DNA of 64,000 bases from Oceanirhabdus sp. W0125-5 (GTDB lineage Bacteria > Bacillota > Clostridia > Clostridiales > Clostridiaceae). The first letter of the stretch is position 1, and every line of letters starts with the position of its first letter. The position numbers and the translations under genes are program-made. Positions 36,255 through 44,321 of the stretch are shown one piece after another. The notes below the pieces were generated by a model. The model ran no database searches, was not told where the DNA came from, and worked only from the letters and a program-made list of their open reading frames with translations. The DNA lies in the NCBI RefSeq assembly GCF_027938815.1, contig NZ_CP115913.1:1956001-2020000 (forward strand), in the 5' to 3' direction.

Positions 36255-36896
36255 ATGGCACGTTTAAGAAAAAAATGGTGGGCAAGAGACGCCATGGAAA
36301 CAAGTGGAGTTTTTATTGAAGATAACTATGCTCATAAAGGTAAGTGGAATGAAGTATTCGGAAACGATAATGACATATATTTAGAATTAGGTTGTGGAAG
36401 AGGAGATTTCGTTGTAAATACAGCGGCTCAGAATCCTGATAAGAACTTTATAGCAGTTGACCTTAAGGATGAGGTTTTATGCTATCTTGCAAGAAAGTGT
36501 AAAGAGATGAATCTTAATAATGTTAGATTCATGGCTCTTAATATAATGCTTATACAGAATGTTTTTGACAAGGATGAGGTTAAGAGAATATACCTGAACT
36601 TCTCAACACCTTGGCCAAAGACAAAACACAATAAGAGAAGATTATCACACCCTAAATTCTTAGAGTTATATGCAGAATTTTTAGCACCAAAGAGTGAAAT
36701 ATGGCTTAAAAGTGATGACAAGCCGTTCTTCGTAGACTCAGCATACTACTTCAAGGATTCAGGATATAAGTTAAGTTACTTAACTTACGATCTTCACAAC
36801 AGTATATATGCAGATAAGAGCGTAAGAACTGAATATGAGACTAAGTTCTCAGCAATGGGGAAGAAGATTAACTTTCTTATAGCAAAAATGAAGTAG
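36255..36896 (+). CDS. trmB: tRNA (guanine-N7-)-methyltransferase
   Basis: Methylates G46 of tRNA. 213 residues. The SAM-binding ELGCGRGDF is near 35-43, and the family signature appears as NFSTPWPKTKHNKRRL near 115-130. Many family members have Asp where this one has Thr before PWPK; the rest of the motif is intact. The start ATG has AAGGAGG upstream. A single gene between two palindromic elements, with its own terminator. Confidence 0.92.
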   Translation: MARLRKKWWARDAMETSGVFIEDNYAHKGKWNEVFGNDNDIYLELGCGRGDFVVNTAAQNPDKNFIAVDLKDEVLCYLARKCKEMNLNNVRFMALNIMLIQNVFDKDEVKRIYLNFSTPWPKTKHNKRRLSHPKFLELYAEFLAPKSEIWLKSDDKPFFVDSAYYFKDSGYKLSYLTYDLHNSIYADKSVRTEYETKFSAMGKKINFLIAKMK

Positions 36897-36914
36897 AGGT
36901 ACATTGAAAATGTT

Positions 36915-36943
36915 AAAAAACAGCCTGATTAGGCTGTTTTTTT
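36915..36943 (+). terminator. Terminator after trmB
   Basis: Stem AAAAACAGCCT with AGGCTGTTTTT around GATT, then a T-run. Confidence 0.9.
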
Positions 36944-36960
36944 GTACAAAAATATTTAAG

Positions 36961-37215
36961 TAATTGAAAATTGAAAGTGGACAACGGAAAACGGAGGATG
37001 TTTCTGCTCCATGAGCAGAAACTACATTGTATTGGTTATGAAACAATATAAGTTTACTCGTTTCGTTTAGACGAAACATTGTATATAAAATACAATATTT
37101 TATCCAAAGATAAAATGAGTAAAACTATCTTGTTCTAAAGAATAATAAAATATAAATTCTGACCTTAGTCAGAATCATACATCGTTTTCCACTTTCAATT
37201 TTCCATTTTTAATTT
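36961..37215 (+). repeat. Palindromic intergenic element, copy 4
   Basis: About 255 bases, same orientation as copy 1. TTGAAAGTGG-type arm and its complement; hairpins TTTCTGCTC/GAGCAGAAA, GTTTCGT/ACGAAAC, ATTTTATC/GATAAAAT and ATTCTGAC/GTCAGAAT. It lies just after the trmB terminator. The rest of the gap to cobT shows no cobalamin riboswitch-like structure that I could see. Confidence 0.8.
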
Positions 37216-37361
37216 GTTATAAAATTTTCAGCTCAGAGAATCTTTGAATGGAGAATATTATAATTTGTCTTTAAGAACAAGTAGTATTTTTTTGCTGACT
37301 TAATGATATAAAGGGAGTATAATGTATATTGTACATAGATTGAATTCGAGGGGGAAGTGGC

Positions 37362-38453
37362 ATGAGATTGTTTGAGGAAACACTAAGAGAAATCCACCCT
37401 GGAGATAAGGGCGCAGAGAAAAAAGCATGGGATAGACTTAATGGTCTTACTAAGCCTATTGGGAGTTTAGGGGAACTTGAGTGTATTGCTGCGAAGTTTG
37501 CTGGTATTACAGGTAAGGTTTATAATAAGATAGAAAAAAAGAATATTGTTATAATGTGTGGAGATAATGGTGTTGTTGAGGAAGGTGTAAGTTCATGTCC
37601 TCAAGAGCTTACATATATAGTTACAAATAATTTCACAAGGGGTATTACAGGTGTTAATGTATTAGCTAAATTCTACAATTCAGATATAACTGTTGTGGAT
37701 GTTGGTGTTAAGAAGAAGATAAATAATCCTAAGGTTATTGATAAGAGAGTTATGGAAGGGACTAATAATATTGTAAAAGGGCCTGCTATGACTAGAGAAC
37801 AGTGTATTGAAGCAATAGAGGCTGGGATAGATATAGTTGAGAAACTGGTTAAGAATGGATACAGTGTTCTTGGAACTGGAGAGATGGGGATTGGTAATAC
37901 AACTACTAGTGCAGCAGTCATTAGTGCTATCACAGGTCTTTCTGTGGAGAAAACAACTGGTAAGGGATCTGCTCTTACATCTGATGCCTTTGAGAATAAG
38001 AAGAGAGTTATAGAGACTGCACTGGAAATTAATAAGCCAGATAAGAATGATATAGTTGATGTTATGTCTAAGGTTGGTGGTCTTGATATTGCAGGGTTAT
38101 GTGGAGTCTTTTTAGGTGGGGCTAGATACAAAGTTCCGGTAGTTATAGATGGAATAATAGCAAGTGCAGCTGCTTTATGTGCATATAAGCTTAATGAGAA
38201 TGTGAAGGATTTTATGTTCCCATCACATTTATCAGCAGAACCAGGTGCGATTTATGTTATGAAAGAAATAGGACTGACTCCTATGCTTAATATGAGAATG
38301 AGATTAGGAGAGGGTAGTGGATGTCCTCTTGCATTTTCAATAATTGAGAGTGCATTATATACTATAGAGAATATGGGGACGTTTGATGATGCAAATATAG
38401 TTACAGATTATTTAATAGATTATGAAGGCAACAAGGTGAAAAATGAAAATTGA
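37362..38453 (+). CDS. cobT: Nicotinate-nucleotide-dimethylbenzimidazole phosphoribosyltransferase
   Basis: Makes alpha-ribazole phosphate for the lower ligand of cobalamin. 363 residues. Motifs: KPIGSLGELE near 32, GDNGVVEEGVSS near 68, GEMGIGNTTTSAA near 173, and LGEGSGCPLAF near 323 with the probable catalytic Glu. The start ATG follows GAGGGGGAAG. The last codons (about GNKVKNEN) and the stop lie inside the left arm of a partial palindromic element, so the C-terminus seems to have been formed by its insertion. Confidence 0.94.
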   Translation: MRLFEETLREIHPGDKGAEKKAWDRLNGLTKPIGSLGELECIAAKFAGITGKVYNKIEKKNIVIMCGDNGVVEEGVSSCPQELTYIVTNNFTRGITGVNVLAKFYNSDITVVDVGVKKKINNPKVIDKRVMEGTNNIVKGPAMTREQCIEAIEAGIDIVEKLVKNGYSVLGTGEMGIGNTTTSAAVISAITGLSVEKTTGKGSALTSDAFENKKRVIETALEINKPDKNDIVDVMSKVGGLDIAGLCGVFLGGARYKVPVVIDGIIASAAALCAYKLNENVKDFMFPSHLSAEPGAIYVMKEIGLTPMLNMRMRLGEGSGCPLAFSIIESALYTIENMGTFDDANIVTDYLIDYEGNKVKNEN

Positions 38454-38512
38454 AAATTCGAAAACTCAAAACTGAAAACGAAGGATGGTTCTGCATAAGC
38501 AGAACCTATGTT
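38438..38512 (+). repeat. Palindromic intergenic element, copy 5 (partial, left end only)
   Basis: The GAAAATTGAAAA-type arm and first hairpin (GGTTCTG/CAGAACC) are present, then the likeness stops; the centre and right half are missing. The arm overlaps the end of cobT. Confidence 0.65.
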
Positions 38513-38557
38513 ATGAGATGAGATTTGAATGAAATGAAATTTATGTGTTAGGGTGAT

Positions 38558-39154
38558 ATGGAAATGAACATTTACATGGTTAGACATGGAGAGAGTATAG
38601 GGAACGTTAAGAAGAGTTATCATGGAGATGAAGAGCTAGAGTTATCTGAAAAAGGGATAGCACAGGTAAGGACTCTAAAGAAAAAACTGGATAATGTAAA
38701 CTTTAATAAAATATATGTCAGTGAAAGAAGCAGGGCAGCTCAAACAGCAGAACTTCTTGGGTATAAAGAGATAGAGGTGAGTGAAAAGCTCAACGAGAGA
38801 GGTTTTGGAATCTTTGAGGGAATGACTTTTAATGAGATAGAGAATGAATATCCCCTTCAGTGTTCACATTGGTTAGAGGATTGGAGAAATTATAGACCTG
38901 ATAAGGGTGAGAGTCACAGTGATGTTGCAAAGAGAGTATATGATTTTATGGATGAATTGCTTGAGAATGAGAAAGAAGATGTTCTGATCATAACTCATGC
39001 AGGGGTCATGAGAATGATATACTGTTATGTTATGGATAAGAGAGAAGAACTATTTTGGAAATTCTCCTGTGATAACTGTGATATGGCAGTGATAAAATAT
39101 GAATACGATAACTTATTTCTTCATAGTATAGAAAAGCTTGAGGGGAGAGGATAA
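38558..39154 (+). CDS. cobC: Alpha-ribazole phosphatase-like histidine phosphatase
   Basis: 198 residues. The phosphohistidine signature VRHGES is near residue 8, RAAQTAELL is near 57, GFGIFEGMTFNEI is near 81, and the second catalytic His is in ITHAGVM near 145. In the company of cobT, cobU and cobS it is best read as CobC, which removes the phosphate from alpha-ribazole phosphate; the sequence alone would allow a general phosphoglycerate mutase-like phosphatase. ATG 38558 or 38564 could be the start; the AGGG site lies 4 or 10 bases before them. Confidence 0.85.
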   Translation: MEMNIYMVRHGESIGNVKKSYHGDEELELSEKGIAQVRTLKKKLDNVNFNKIYVSERSRAAQTAELLGYKEIEVSEKLNERGFGIFEGMTFNEIENEYPLQCSHWLEDWRNYRPDKGESHSDVAKRVYDFMDELLENEKEDVLIITHAGVMRMIYCYVMDKREELFWKFSCDNCDMAVIKYEYDNLFLHSIEKLEGRG

Positions 39155-39155
39155 G

Positions 39156-39704
39156 ATGAGCAAGATAACCTTGGTCACTGGCGGAAGCAGAAGTGGAAAG
39201 AGCAGCTTTGCTGAGAGTTTATTTGAAGGAAGAGATGATGTGCTCTATATAGCTACAGCTATAGTTACTGATAAAGAGATGGAGAACAGAATCAAGAGAC
39301 ATAGAGAAGATAGAAATTCAAATTGGGAAACATATGAAGGGCATAAGAATCTAAATAAAGCAATTGAGGGTACAGATAAGAAATATGTGCTTTTAGATTG
39401 TGTAACTGTAATGATGACAAATCTACTCTTTGACAAGGAAAGAGATTATGATAATATGCAAAAAGATGCTCTGGATAGTATCATGGATGAGATGAAACAT
39501 GAGTTTAAATTGCTTATAGATAGCTGCAGAGAAAATGATAAGGAACTTGTCATGGTAACTAATGAAGTTGGCAGCGGAATTGTTCCAGAGTATAAGATAA
39601 GCAGAGTTTTTAGAGATATAGCAGGATGGATAAATCAATACATAGCAAAACTTAGTGATGAGGTTTATATTGTTGCCTGCGGACTACCTTTAAAGTTGAA
39701 GTAG
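39156..39704 (+). CDS. cobU: Adenosylcobinamide kinase / adenosylcobinamide-phosphate guanylyltransferase
   Basis: Activates adenosylcobinamide for addition of the nucleotide loop. 182 residues from ATG 39156, which follows GAGGGGAGAGG. Walker A GGSRSGKSS is near 8-16, RIKRHREDR near 49, WETYEG near 60, and TNEVGSGIVP near 134. The cobC stop is one base upstream, so the two are coupled. Confidence 0.93.
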   Translation: MSKITLVTGGSRSGKSSFAESLFEGRDDVLYIATAIVTDKEMENRIKRHREDRNSNWETYEGHKNLNKAIEGTDKKYVLLDCVTVMMTNLLFDKERDYDNMQKDALDSIMDEMKHEFKLLIDSCRENDKELVMVTNEVGSGIVPEYKISRVFRDIAGWINQYIAKLSDEVYIVACGLPLKLK

Positions 39705-39731
39705 GGAAAAGATAATGGAGAACTTTAAGGT

Positions 39732-39979
39732 AAATGTATAATTGATAATGGAGAATGTATAATGATGGATGTTTTGCTCTGCAAAACTACATTATATCGG
39801 ACTTTAGAACAGTAGGGTTTTACTCATTTTATCTTCAGATAAAATATTGTAATTTTAAATACAAGGTTTCATACTTGATGAAACGAGTAAACTATCATTG
39901 TTCAATAAACAATACAATTGAAATTTCTCGGAGAGAAATATCCTTCATTATCCATTATACATTATCAATTATCCATTTC
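39732..39979 (-). repeat. Palindromic intergenic element, copy 6 (inverted)
   Basis: About 248 bases with GATAATGGAGAATG-type arm and its complement. Outer hairpins GTTTTGC/GCAAAAC and ATTTCTC/GAGAAAT; central hairpins in the reversed order seen in copy 3. An 80-codon ORF can be read across it but is only a shadow. It separates cobU from cobS. Confidence 0.8.
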
Positions 39980-40009
39980 TTTTCTAAAGTCTAATGTAGG
40001 AGTGAAATA

Positions 40010-40768
40010 ATGAATAATTTCTTAAATAATATACAGCTTTATTTTCAGTTCTTAACTAGGGTGCCTATTAACAAAAATTTGAATTGTGATGAGAAGAACT
40101 TTAGAGATGGAATCTTTGCTTTTGTTTTAGTAGGGGCATTTTTGGGTATAATAAATTATGGAATACTTTTGATGGTTAGAAATATACTTCCTTCTATCGT
40201 TATATCAGGATTCATGGTACTGATACCTATAATGTTGACTGGTGGTATGCAGATGGATGGGCTTGGAGATACATGTGATGGATTCTTTGCTTTCAAAGAA
40301 GGAGGCAAGGAAAGAAGAATTGAGATAATGAAGGACAGCAATGTTGGAACCTTTGCTGTTATAGCTATAATATGGTTTATGGTAATGAAGCTTGTGCTTT
40401 TGAATGAACTGATAGTTGCCCATGAGTACTGGGGAGTATTTATGTATATGGTGCTATCTCGTCTCGGCGTTATGTTCAGTGCTAAAATTGCTAAGAGAGC
40501 AAAACCTCAAGGAACAGGAAATCTATATATTGAGAACTCTACAGTGAAGGGGATAGTTATAGCTCTTATCATATGCTGTGGATTGGCTACTATATTTGGT
40601 GGAATTATTGAAACAGTAACAATAATCCCTATTATGTTCTTTGTAGTATGGTTTTTTAATAAATACTGTAACAAGAAAATTGGGGGACAAACAGGAGACA
40701 CTTTAGGAGCTACTAATGAGATATGCGAACTAGTTGCGTTGATTTTGATGGTTATGTTGACTGTATAA
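40010..40768 (+). CDS. cobS: Adenosylcobinamide-GDP ribazoletransferase (cobalamin synthase)
   Basis: Integral membrane enzyme that joins the activated corrinoid to alpha-ribazole. 252 residues with about six membrane helices. The conserved MQMDGLGDTCDGFFAF is near 78-93 and GGQTGDTLGATNE near 225. The start ATG has AGGAG upstream. Together with cobT, cobC and cobU it completes the nucleotide-loop assembly set; corrin-ring genes are not in the window. Confidence 0.94.
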   Translation: MNNFLNNIQLYFQFLTRVPINKNLNCDEKNFRDGIFAFVLVGAFLGIINYGILLMVRNILPSIVISGFMVLIPIMLTGGMQMDGLGDTCDGFFAFKEGGKERRIEIMKDSNVGTFAVIAIIWFMVMKLVLLNELIVAHEYWGVFMYMVLSRLGVMFSAKIAKRAKPQGTGNLYIENSTVKGIVIALIICCGLATIFGGIIETVTIIPIMFFVVWFFNKYCNKKIGGQTGDTLGATNEICELVALILMVMLTV

Positions 40769-40786
40769 GGAAAAGGATAAAAGATT

Positions 40787-41033
40787 AATGGATAATGTAT
40801 AATGTAGAATGTATAATGATTGAGATTTCTCTCCGAGAAATATTAATTTTGTTGTTCCTTGGACAATAAAGGTTTACTCGTTTCATTTGAATGAAACATT
40901 GTGCTTTAAATACAATATTTTATCTAAAGATAAAATGAGTAAAATCTTCATGTGCTAAAGAACAACAAGATGTAGTTTCTACGTAAGTAGAAACCTCCAT
41001 CATTATACATTATCAATTATACATTATACATTT
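40787..41033 (+). repeat. Palindromic intergenic element, copy 7
   Basis: About 247 bases, orientation of copy 1. GGATAATGTATAATG-type arm and its complement; hairpins ATTTCTC/GAGAAAT, GTTTCATT/AATGAAAC, ATTTTATC/GATAAAAT and GTTTCTAC/GTAGAAAC. It separates cobS from the first polysaccharide gene. Confidence 0.8.
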
Positions 41034-41123
41034 GTTTTGATAAGTTTTTGGGAGTTTATTATTTTGTCGGTTTGAATAATTTTTTATTTTAAGATATATA
41101 TGAGTATAGTTTGGAGGATTGTA

Positions 41124-42110
41124 ATGAAAAAATATGTATTAGTCATGTTGCTTGCGATGTTAATATCAGTTATGAAGGTGAATGTGGTCTTTGGTGAGGA
41201 TTACAATAAACTTGTTTCACCTTACCTTTTTAGTGAGACTGAAGGGTTAAAATTCAAGTTAGATATACAAGCAGAAGTAGACAAATACACAAAGGATTTA
41301 AAGAGAGTTTTTAACTCTTTTAATAACTGCGGAGATATTGAGATACGAAGTGAAAAAGGGATAAAGAATATACTACTGGTTGGGGCAGATGTTGATAGAA
41401 ATAACATCTCAAGATCAGATACAATAATGATTATGACATTAAACTCCAAGAAAAATACTATTAAGATAACATCTATAATGAGAGATACATATGTACATAT
41501 AAAAGGGCATGGTTATGAGAAGATTAACCATTCTTTCGCATATGGTGGTATAAAATTACTTAAAGATACAATACAGAATAATTTTAAAGTGAAGATAGAT
41601 AACTATGCAATTGTAGATTTTGGAGGATTTGCTTCCATAGTTGAACTTTTTGATGGAATAGAGCTTGAGTTATCTGATGAGGAAAGAGATTATATTGAGA
41701 AATTTCACGGAGAGATAGGCTACAGTGATGTTGGTGGATATAAGCTTAACGGTATGCAAGCACTATTATATTGTCAGATGAGAGAAATTGGTAATGGAGC
41801 TTACGGAAGAATCGAAAGACAGAAGATATTCATAAAGCAGGTAATTAAGCAGGCAAAAGAGATTAAGTTAACTAAGATTCCTAAGCTTATAACAGAAGTG
41901 TATAAATTCACCAAAACAGATATAGGATTAGTAGATACTATAAAAATCGGATTGGATTTCCTTCAAGGAGCAGGGGACGAATTGGTGCATTACAGATTAC
42001 CTCTTGATGATTATAGTGAAGGGAAGATGATAAGTAAGAGTAAAGGTTGGGTAATTGAGATAGATAGAAGGAAACATATTGAGTATCTTCATGAGAATAT
42101 TTTTGAGTAG
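41124..42110 (+). CDS. LytR-CpsA-Psr (LCP) family glycopolymer ligase, first copy
   Basis: 328 residues. An N-terminal signal or anchor helix (about 3-23) precedes the LCP domain (about 75-300): NILLVGAD near 81, RSDTIMIMTLN near 95, ITSIMRDTYVHIKGHG near 114 with the conserved Arg-Asp, and MREIGNGAYGRIERQ near 230. LCP proteins transfer lipid-linked glycopolymers to peptidoglycan outside the cell. I chose ATG 41124, seven bases after TTGGAGG. It is a paralog of the 44322 gene; both are close to the capsule regulators. Confidence 0.9.
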   Translation: MKKYVLVMLLAMLISVMKVNVVFGEDYNKLVSPYLFSETEGLKFKLDIQAEVDKYTKDLKRVFNSFNNCGDIEIRSEKGIKNILLVGADVDRNNISRSDTIMIMTLNSKKNTIKITSIMRDTYVHIKGHGYEKINHSFAYGGIKLLKDTIQNNFKVKIDNYAIVDFGGFASIVELFDGIELELSDEERDYIEKFHGEIGYSDVGGYKLNGMQALLYCQMREIGNGAYGRIERQKIFIKQVIKQAKEIKLTKIPKLITEVYKFTKTDIGLVDTIKIGLDFLQGAGDELVHYRLPLDDYSEGKMISKSKGWVIEIDRRKHIEYLHENIFE

Positions 42111-42120
42111 TCAATTAAAA

Positions 42121-42190
42121 ATCAAAGAAAAAAGAATAGAGAAGAAAGAAAAATATGGTTGATTTTCTTCATACTATAGAATATCTTTGT
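42121..42190 (+). repeat. A/G-rich dispersed element, copy C
   Basis: AAGAATAGAGAAGAAAGAAA, AATATGGTTGATTTTC, then GAATATCTTTGT; aligns with the copies at 6406 and 32568. It lies between the LCP gene and its terminator. Confidence 0.6.
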
Positions 42191-42220
42191 TTATGAAAAA
42201 GATAATAAGAAACAATAGTT

Positions 42221-42270
42221 ATAGGTTCAAAAGAGATTTATTTATAATTTCTTTTGAACCTATTTATTTT
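42221..42270 (+). terminator. Terminator after the first LCP gene
   Basis: A 14-bp perfect stem (ATAGGTTCAAAAGA with TCTTTTGAACCTAT) with a 15-base loop and a TTATTTTA tail. Confidence 0.78.
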
Positions 42271-42351
42271 ACTCAAAAATAAATATTATTGAATTTAATT
42301 GTTAAAATATGGTAATATTTAATAAAGTATGTTAATAGGGGAGATAAGATT

Positions 42352-42411
42352 ATGTTGATTGTTGAGAATAATCCAAAGTCTGTTTGGATAGAAGTTACGA
42401 GGAATGAATAA
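42352..42411 (+). pseudogene. 19-codon duplicate of the start of the BY-kinase gene
   Basis: ATG opens a short frame reading MLIVENNPKSVWIEVTRNE and then TAA. The first ten residues are identical to those of the BY-kinase at 43368, and the DNA upstream (AAAATATGGTAA, GGGGAGATAA) also resembles the upstream region of that gene. Its stop directly abuts the ATG of the phosphatase gene. It is either a remnant of a duplicated gene start or a small leader peptide whose translation couples to the phosphatase. Confidence 0.6.
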
Positions 42412-43188
42412 ATGGTTGATTTACATTGTCACATTATACCTTCAATAGATGATGGAGCTAAGGATATTGAAATAGCACTAAAGATGCTGAGGGATGCAGA
42501 AGATGATGGAATAAGAGAAATAATAGCAACGCCACATTTCATGAGAGGGTACTTTGAGGTTCCATTTGAGCAGGTAATTGAAAAGGTGGAAAAACTTAAT
42601 AAAACATGTGAAGAAGAACATATAAGTATTAAAATTCATCATGGTCAGGAGATATATCTTAATAGATATACATTGGAGGATTATGAAAAAGGGTTACTTG
42701 GAGGGGTGAATGGTTCAAATTATTATATCTTTGAGATGAATATGATGAGATTCAATAAGGAAATACCAGATATACTTTATGAACTATCATTATATGGTAT
42801 AAAACCAATAATAGCTCATCCGGAAAGATATAAATATATTATTGAAGATATTGAAATGATAAATAGATTAATACATGAAGGGTGCTTATTTCAATTGAAT
42901 GTAGGAAGTATTCAAGGGATATTTGGAAAGAAAATAAAGAAGTGTGCAGAAGAACTTCTTAATAGAGGAGTATATGATTTCATAGGAAGTGATGGACATG
43001 GTGTAAATGCAAGAAAAGCAATTTTAAGAAAGACTATAGTAAATCAAAAAGAAAAGAATATGGAGAAGATGCTATATCTTATAGAGAATAATAGTGATTT
43101 ATTAAATGGAGAATTTAAACCTCCGAGGAAAGAGTATATCAAAGGAAAAGGTAGGATTTTCTCTATGTTTATAGGAAAGAAAACATAA
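42412..43188 (+). CDS. cpsB: CpsB/CapC-type tyrosine-protein phosphatase (PHP fold)
   Basis: Metal-dependent phosphatase that dephosphorylates the BY-kinase and so tunes capsule output. 258 residues. PHP metal ligands: DLHCHIIPSIDDGA (His5, His7), ATPHF near 40, HGQEIYL near 80, IIAHPERY near 134, and GSDGHG near 193. The start ATG follows directly on the stop of the short duplicate ORF, with GAGG nine bases before. Confidence 0.92.
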   Translation: MVDLHCHIIPSIDDGAKDIEIALKMLRDAEDDGIREIIATPHFMRGYFEVPFEQVIEKVEKLNKTCEEEHISIKIHHGQEIYLNRYTLEDYEKGLLGGVNGSNYYIFEMNMMRFNKEIPDILYELSLYGIKPIIAHPERYKYIIEDIEMINRLIHEGCLFQLNVGSIQGIFGKKIKKCAEELLNRGVYDFIGSDGHGVNARKAILRKTIVNQKEKNMEKMLYLIENNSDLLNGEFKPPRKEYIKGKGRIFSMFIGKKT

Positions 43189-43367
43189 GGTAGCACAAAA
43201 GTTTTGTTTTTAAGTTTAATTAATCTTTGGTATTAATAGGATATAAAATAAATAAAATATTTATTTATGTAGATATATATGTAAAAATATGGTAAAATTT
43301 ACTATTATAGAGCATGGGGATTATAGATGTATAGAATAAGCACACTAGATATAAGGAGAGATAACAT

Positions 43368-44051
43368 ATGTTAATTGTTGAGAATAATCCAAAGTCAATT
43401 GGAGCAGAAGCATATAGAACATTAAGAACAAATATACAATTTTCATCTTTAGACAAAGAAATTAAGAGTATTTTAGTAACAAGTGCATATCCAGGTGAAG
43501 GGAAAACAACAACTATTAGTAATCTTGCATTGGCTTTTGCACAAGCTGATAATAAAGTTATAGTAGTAGATGGAGATTTAAGGAAACCAACAGTACATAG
43601 AGCCTTTGAGGTAACAAATATTAACGGGGTTTCTGATGTTCTTATAGGAAAAGTTTCTATAGGGGAGGCAATAAAAGAGTATAGTGAAAACCTACATGTG
43701 ATGACATGTGGGACTGTACCACCAAATCCTGCTGAGATGGTTGCATCACAAGCTATGAAGAAGTTAGTTGAGGAATTAAGTTTAAGATATGATTATATAC
43801 TTATAGATAGTCCTCCAATATTGCCTGTTACAGATGCACAAGTAATATCTACATTTGTAGATGGGACAATTCTTGTAGCGGCATCCAGTGAAAGTGAAAA
43901 GCAGGGTATAAAAAAAGCTCATGAGCAGCTCATGAAAGTAAATGGGAATATTATTGGAGCAGTTATTACTAAAGTGAAGAAAAAATCAGGAAAAGCATAT
44001 TCAGGGTACCAGATATATTATGGGAGTGAAAGTGAAGATATGAAAATGTGA
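43368..44051 (+). CDS. cpsD: Bacterial tyrosine kinase (BY-kinase, CpsD-type)
   Basis: Cytoplasmic autokinase that regulates polysaccharide assembly. 227 residues. Walker A YPGEGKTT is at 41-48, Walker A' VIVVDGDLRKP near 64-74, and Walker B YILIDSPP near 142-149. A C-terminal tyrosine cluster (Tyr211, 214, 217, 218) is the usual autophosphorylation site. This is the stand-alone Firmicute type that needs a CpsC/Wzz-like membrane activator; none is present in the window. GGAGAG precedes the ATG. Confidence 0.92.
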   Translation: MLIVENNPKSIGAEAYRTLRTNIQFSSLDKEIKSILVTSAYPGEGKTTTISNLALAFAQADNKVIVVDGDLRKPTVHRAFEVTNINGVSDVLIGKVSIGEAIKEYSENLHVMTCGTVPPNPAEMVASQAMKKLVEELSLRYDYILIDSPPILPVTDAQVISTFVDGTILVAASSESEKQGIKKAHEQLMKVNGNIIGAVITKVKKKSGKAYSGYQIYYGSESEDMKM

Positions 44052-44150
44052 AAAATTCAAAATATATCAGAAAGTAATAATAGTCAATAGTGATAAGATA
44101 TTTCATAATTTGAGTATATTGAATGTCAAAACTTAAATGGTGAAGTTAAT

Positions 44151-44187
44151 AAGAGAAACAGATATTTAAAGTTTCTCTTTTTTTTTA
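44151..44187 (+). terminator. Terminator after the BY-kinase gene
   Basis: Stem AAGAGAAAC with GTTTCTCTT around 11 bases, then eight T. It splits the regulatory genes from the large biosynthetic operon. Confidence 0.85.
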
Positions 44188-44321
44188 ATCATTTTTTAAT
44201 ATTAATAACTAAAAAATAGGAATAAATGTCGTGTAATGGAATACGATAGTAATTGGTAAATATTTACAAATAAAACATTAAATGATATAATGTAAAAGCA
44301 AACAAAAATCGAGGTATTCAT

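Noticed and set aside
37216..37361. Possible cobalamin riboswitch before cobT
   Set aside because: The free space is only about 145 bases and I found none of the conserved B12-box or core sequence.
39755..39994. 80-codon + strand ORF between cobU and cobS
   Set aside because: It lies almost wholly within palindromic element copy 6, has no ribosome site, and other copies do not keep the frame.
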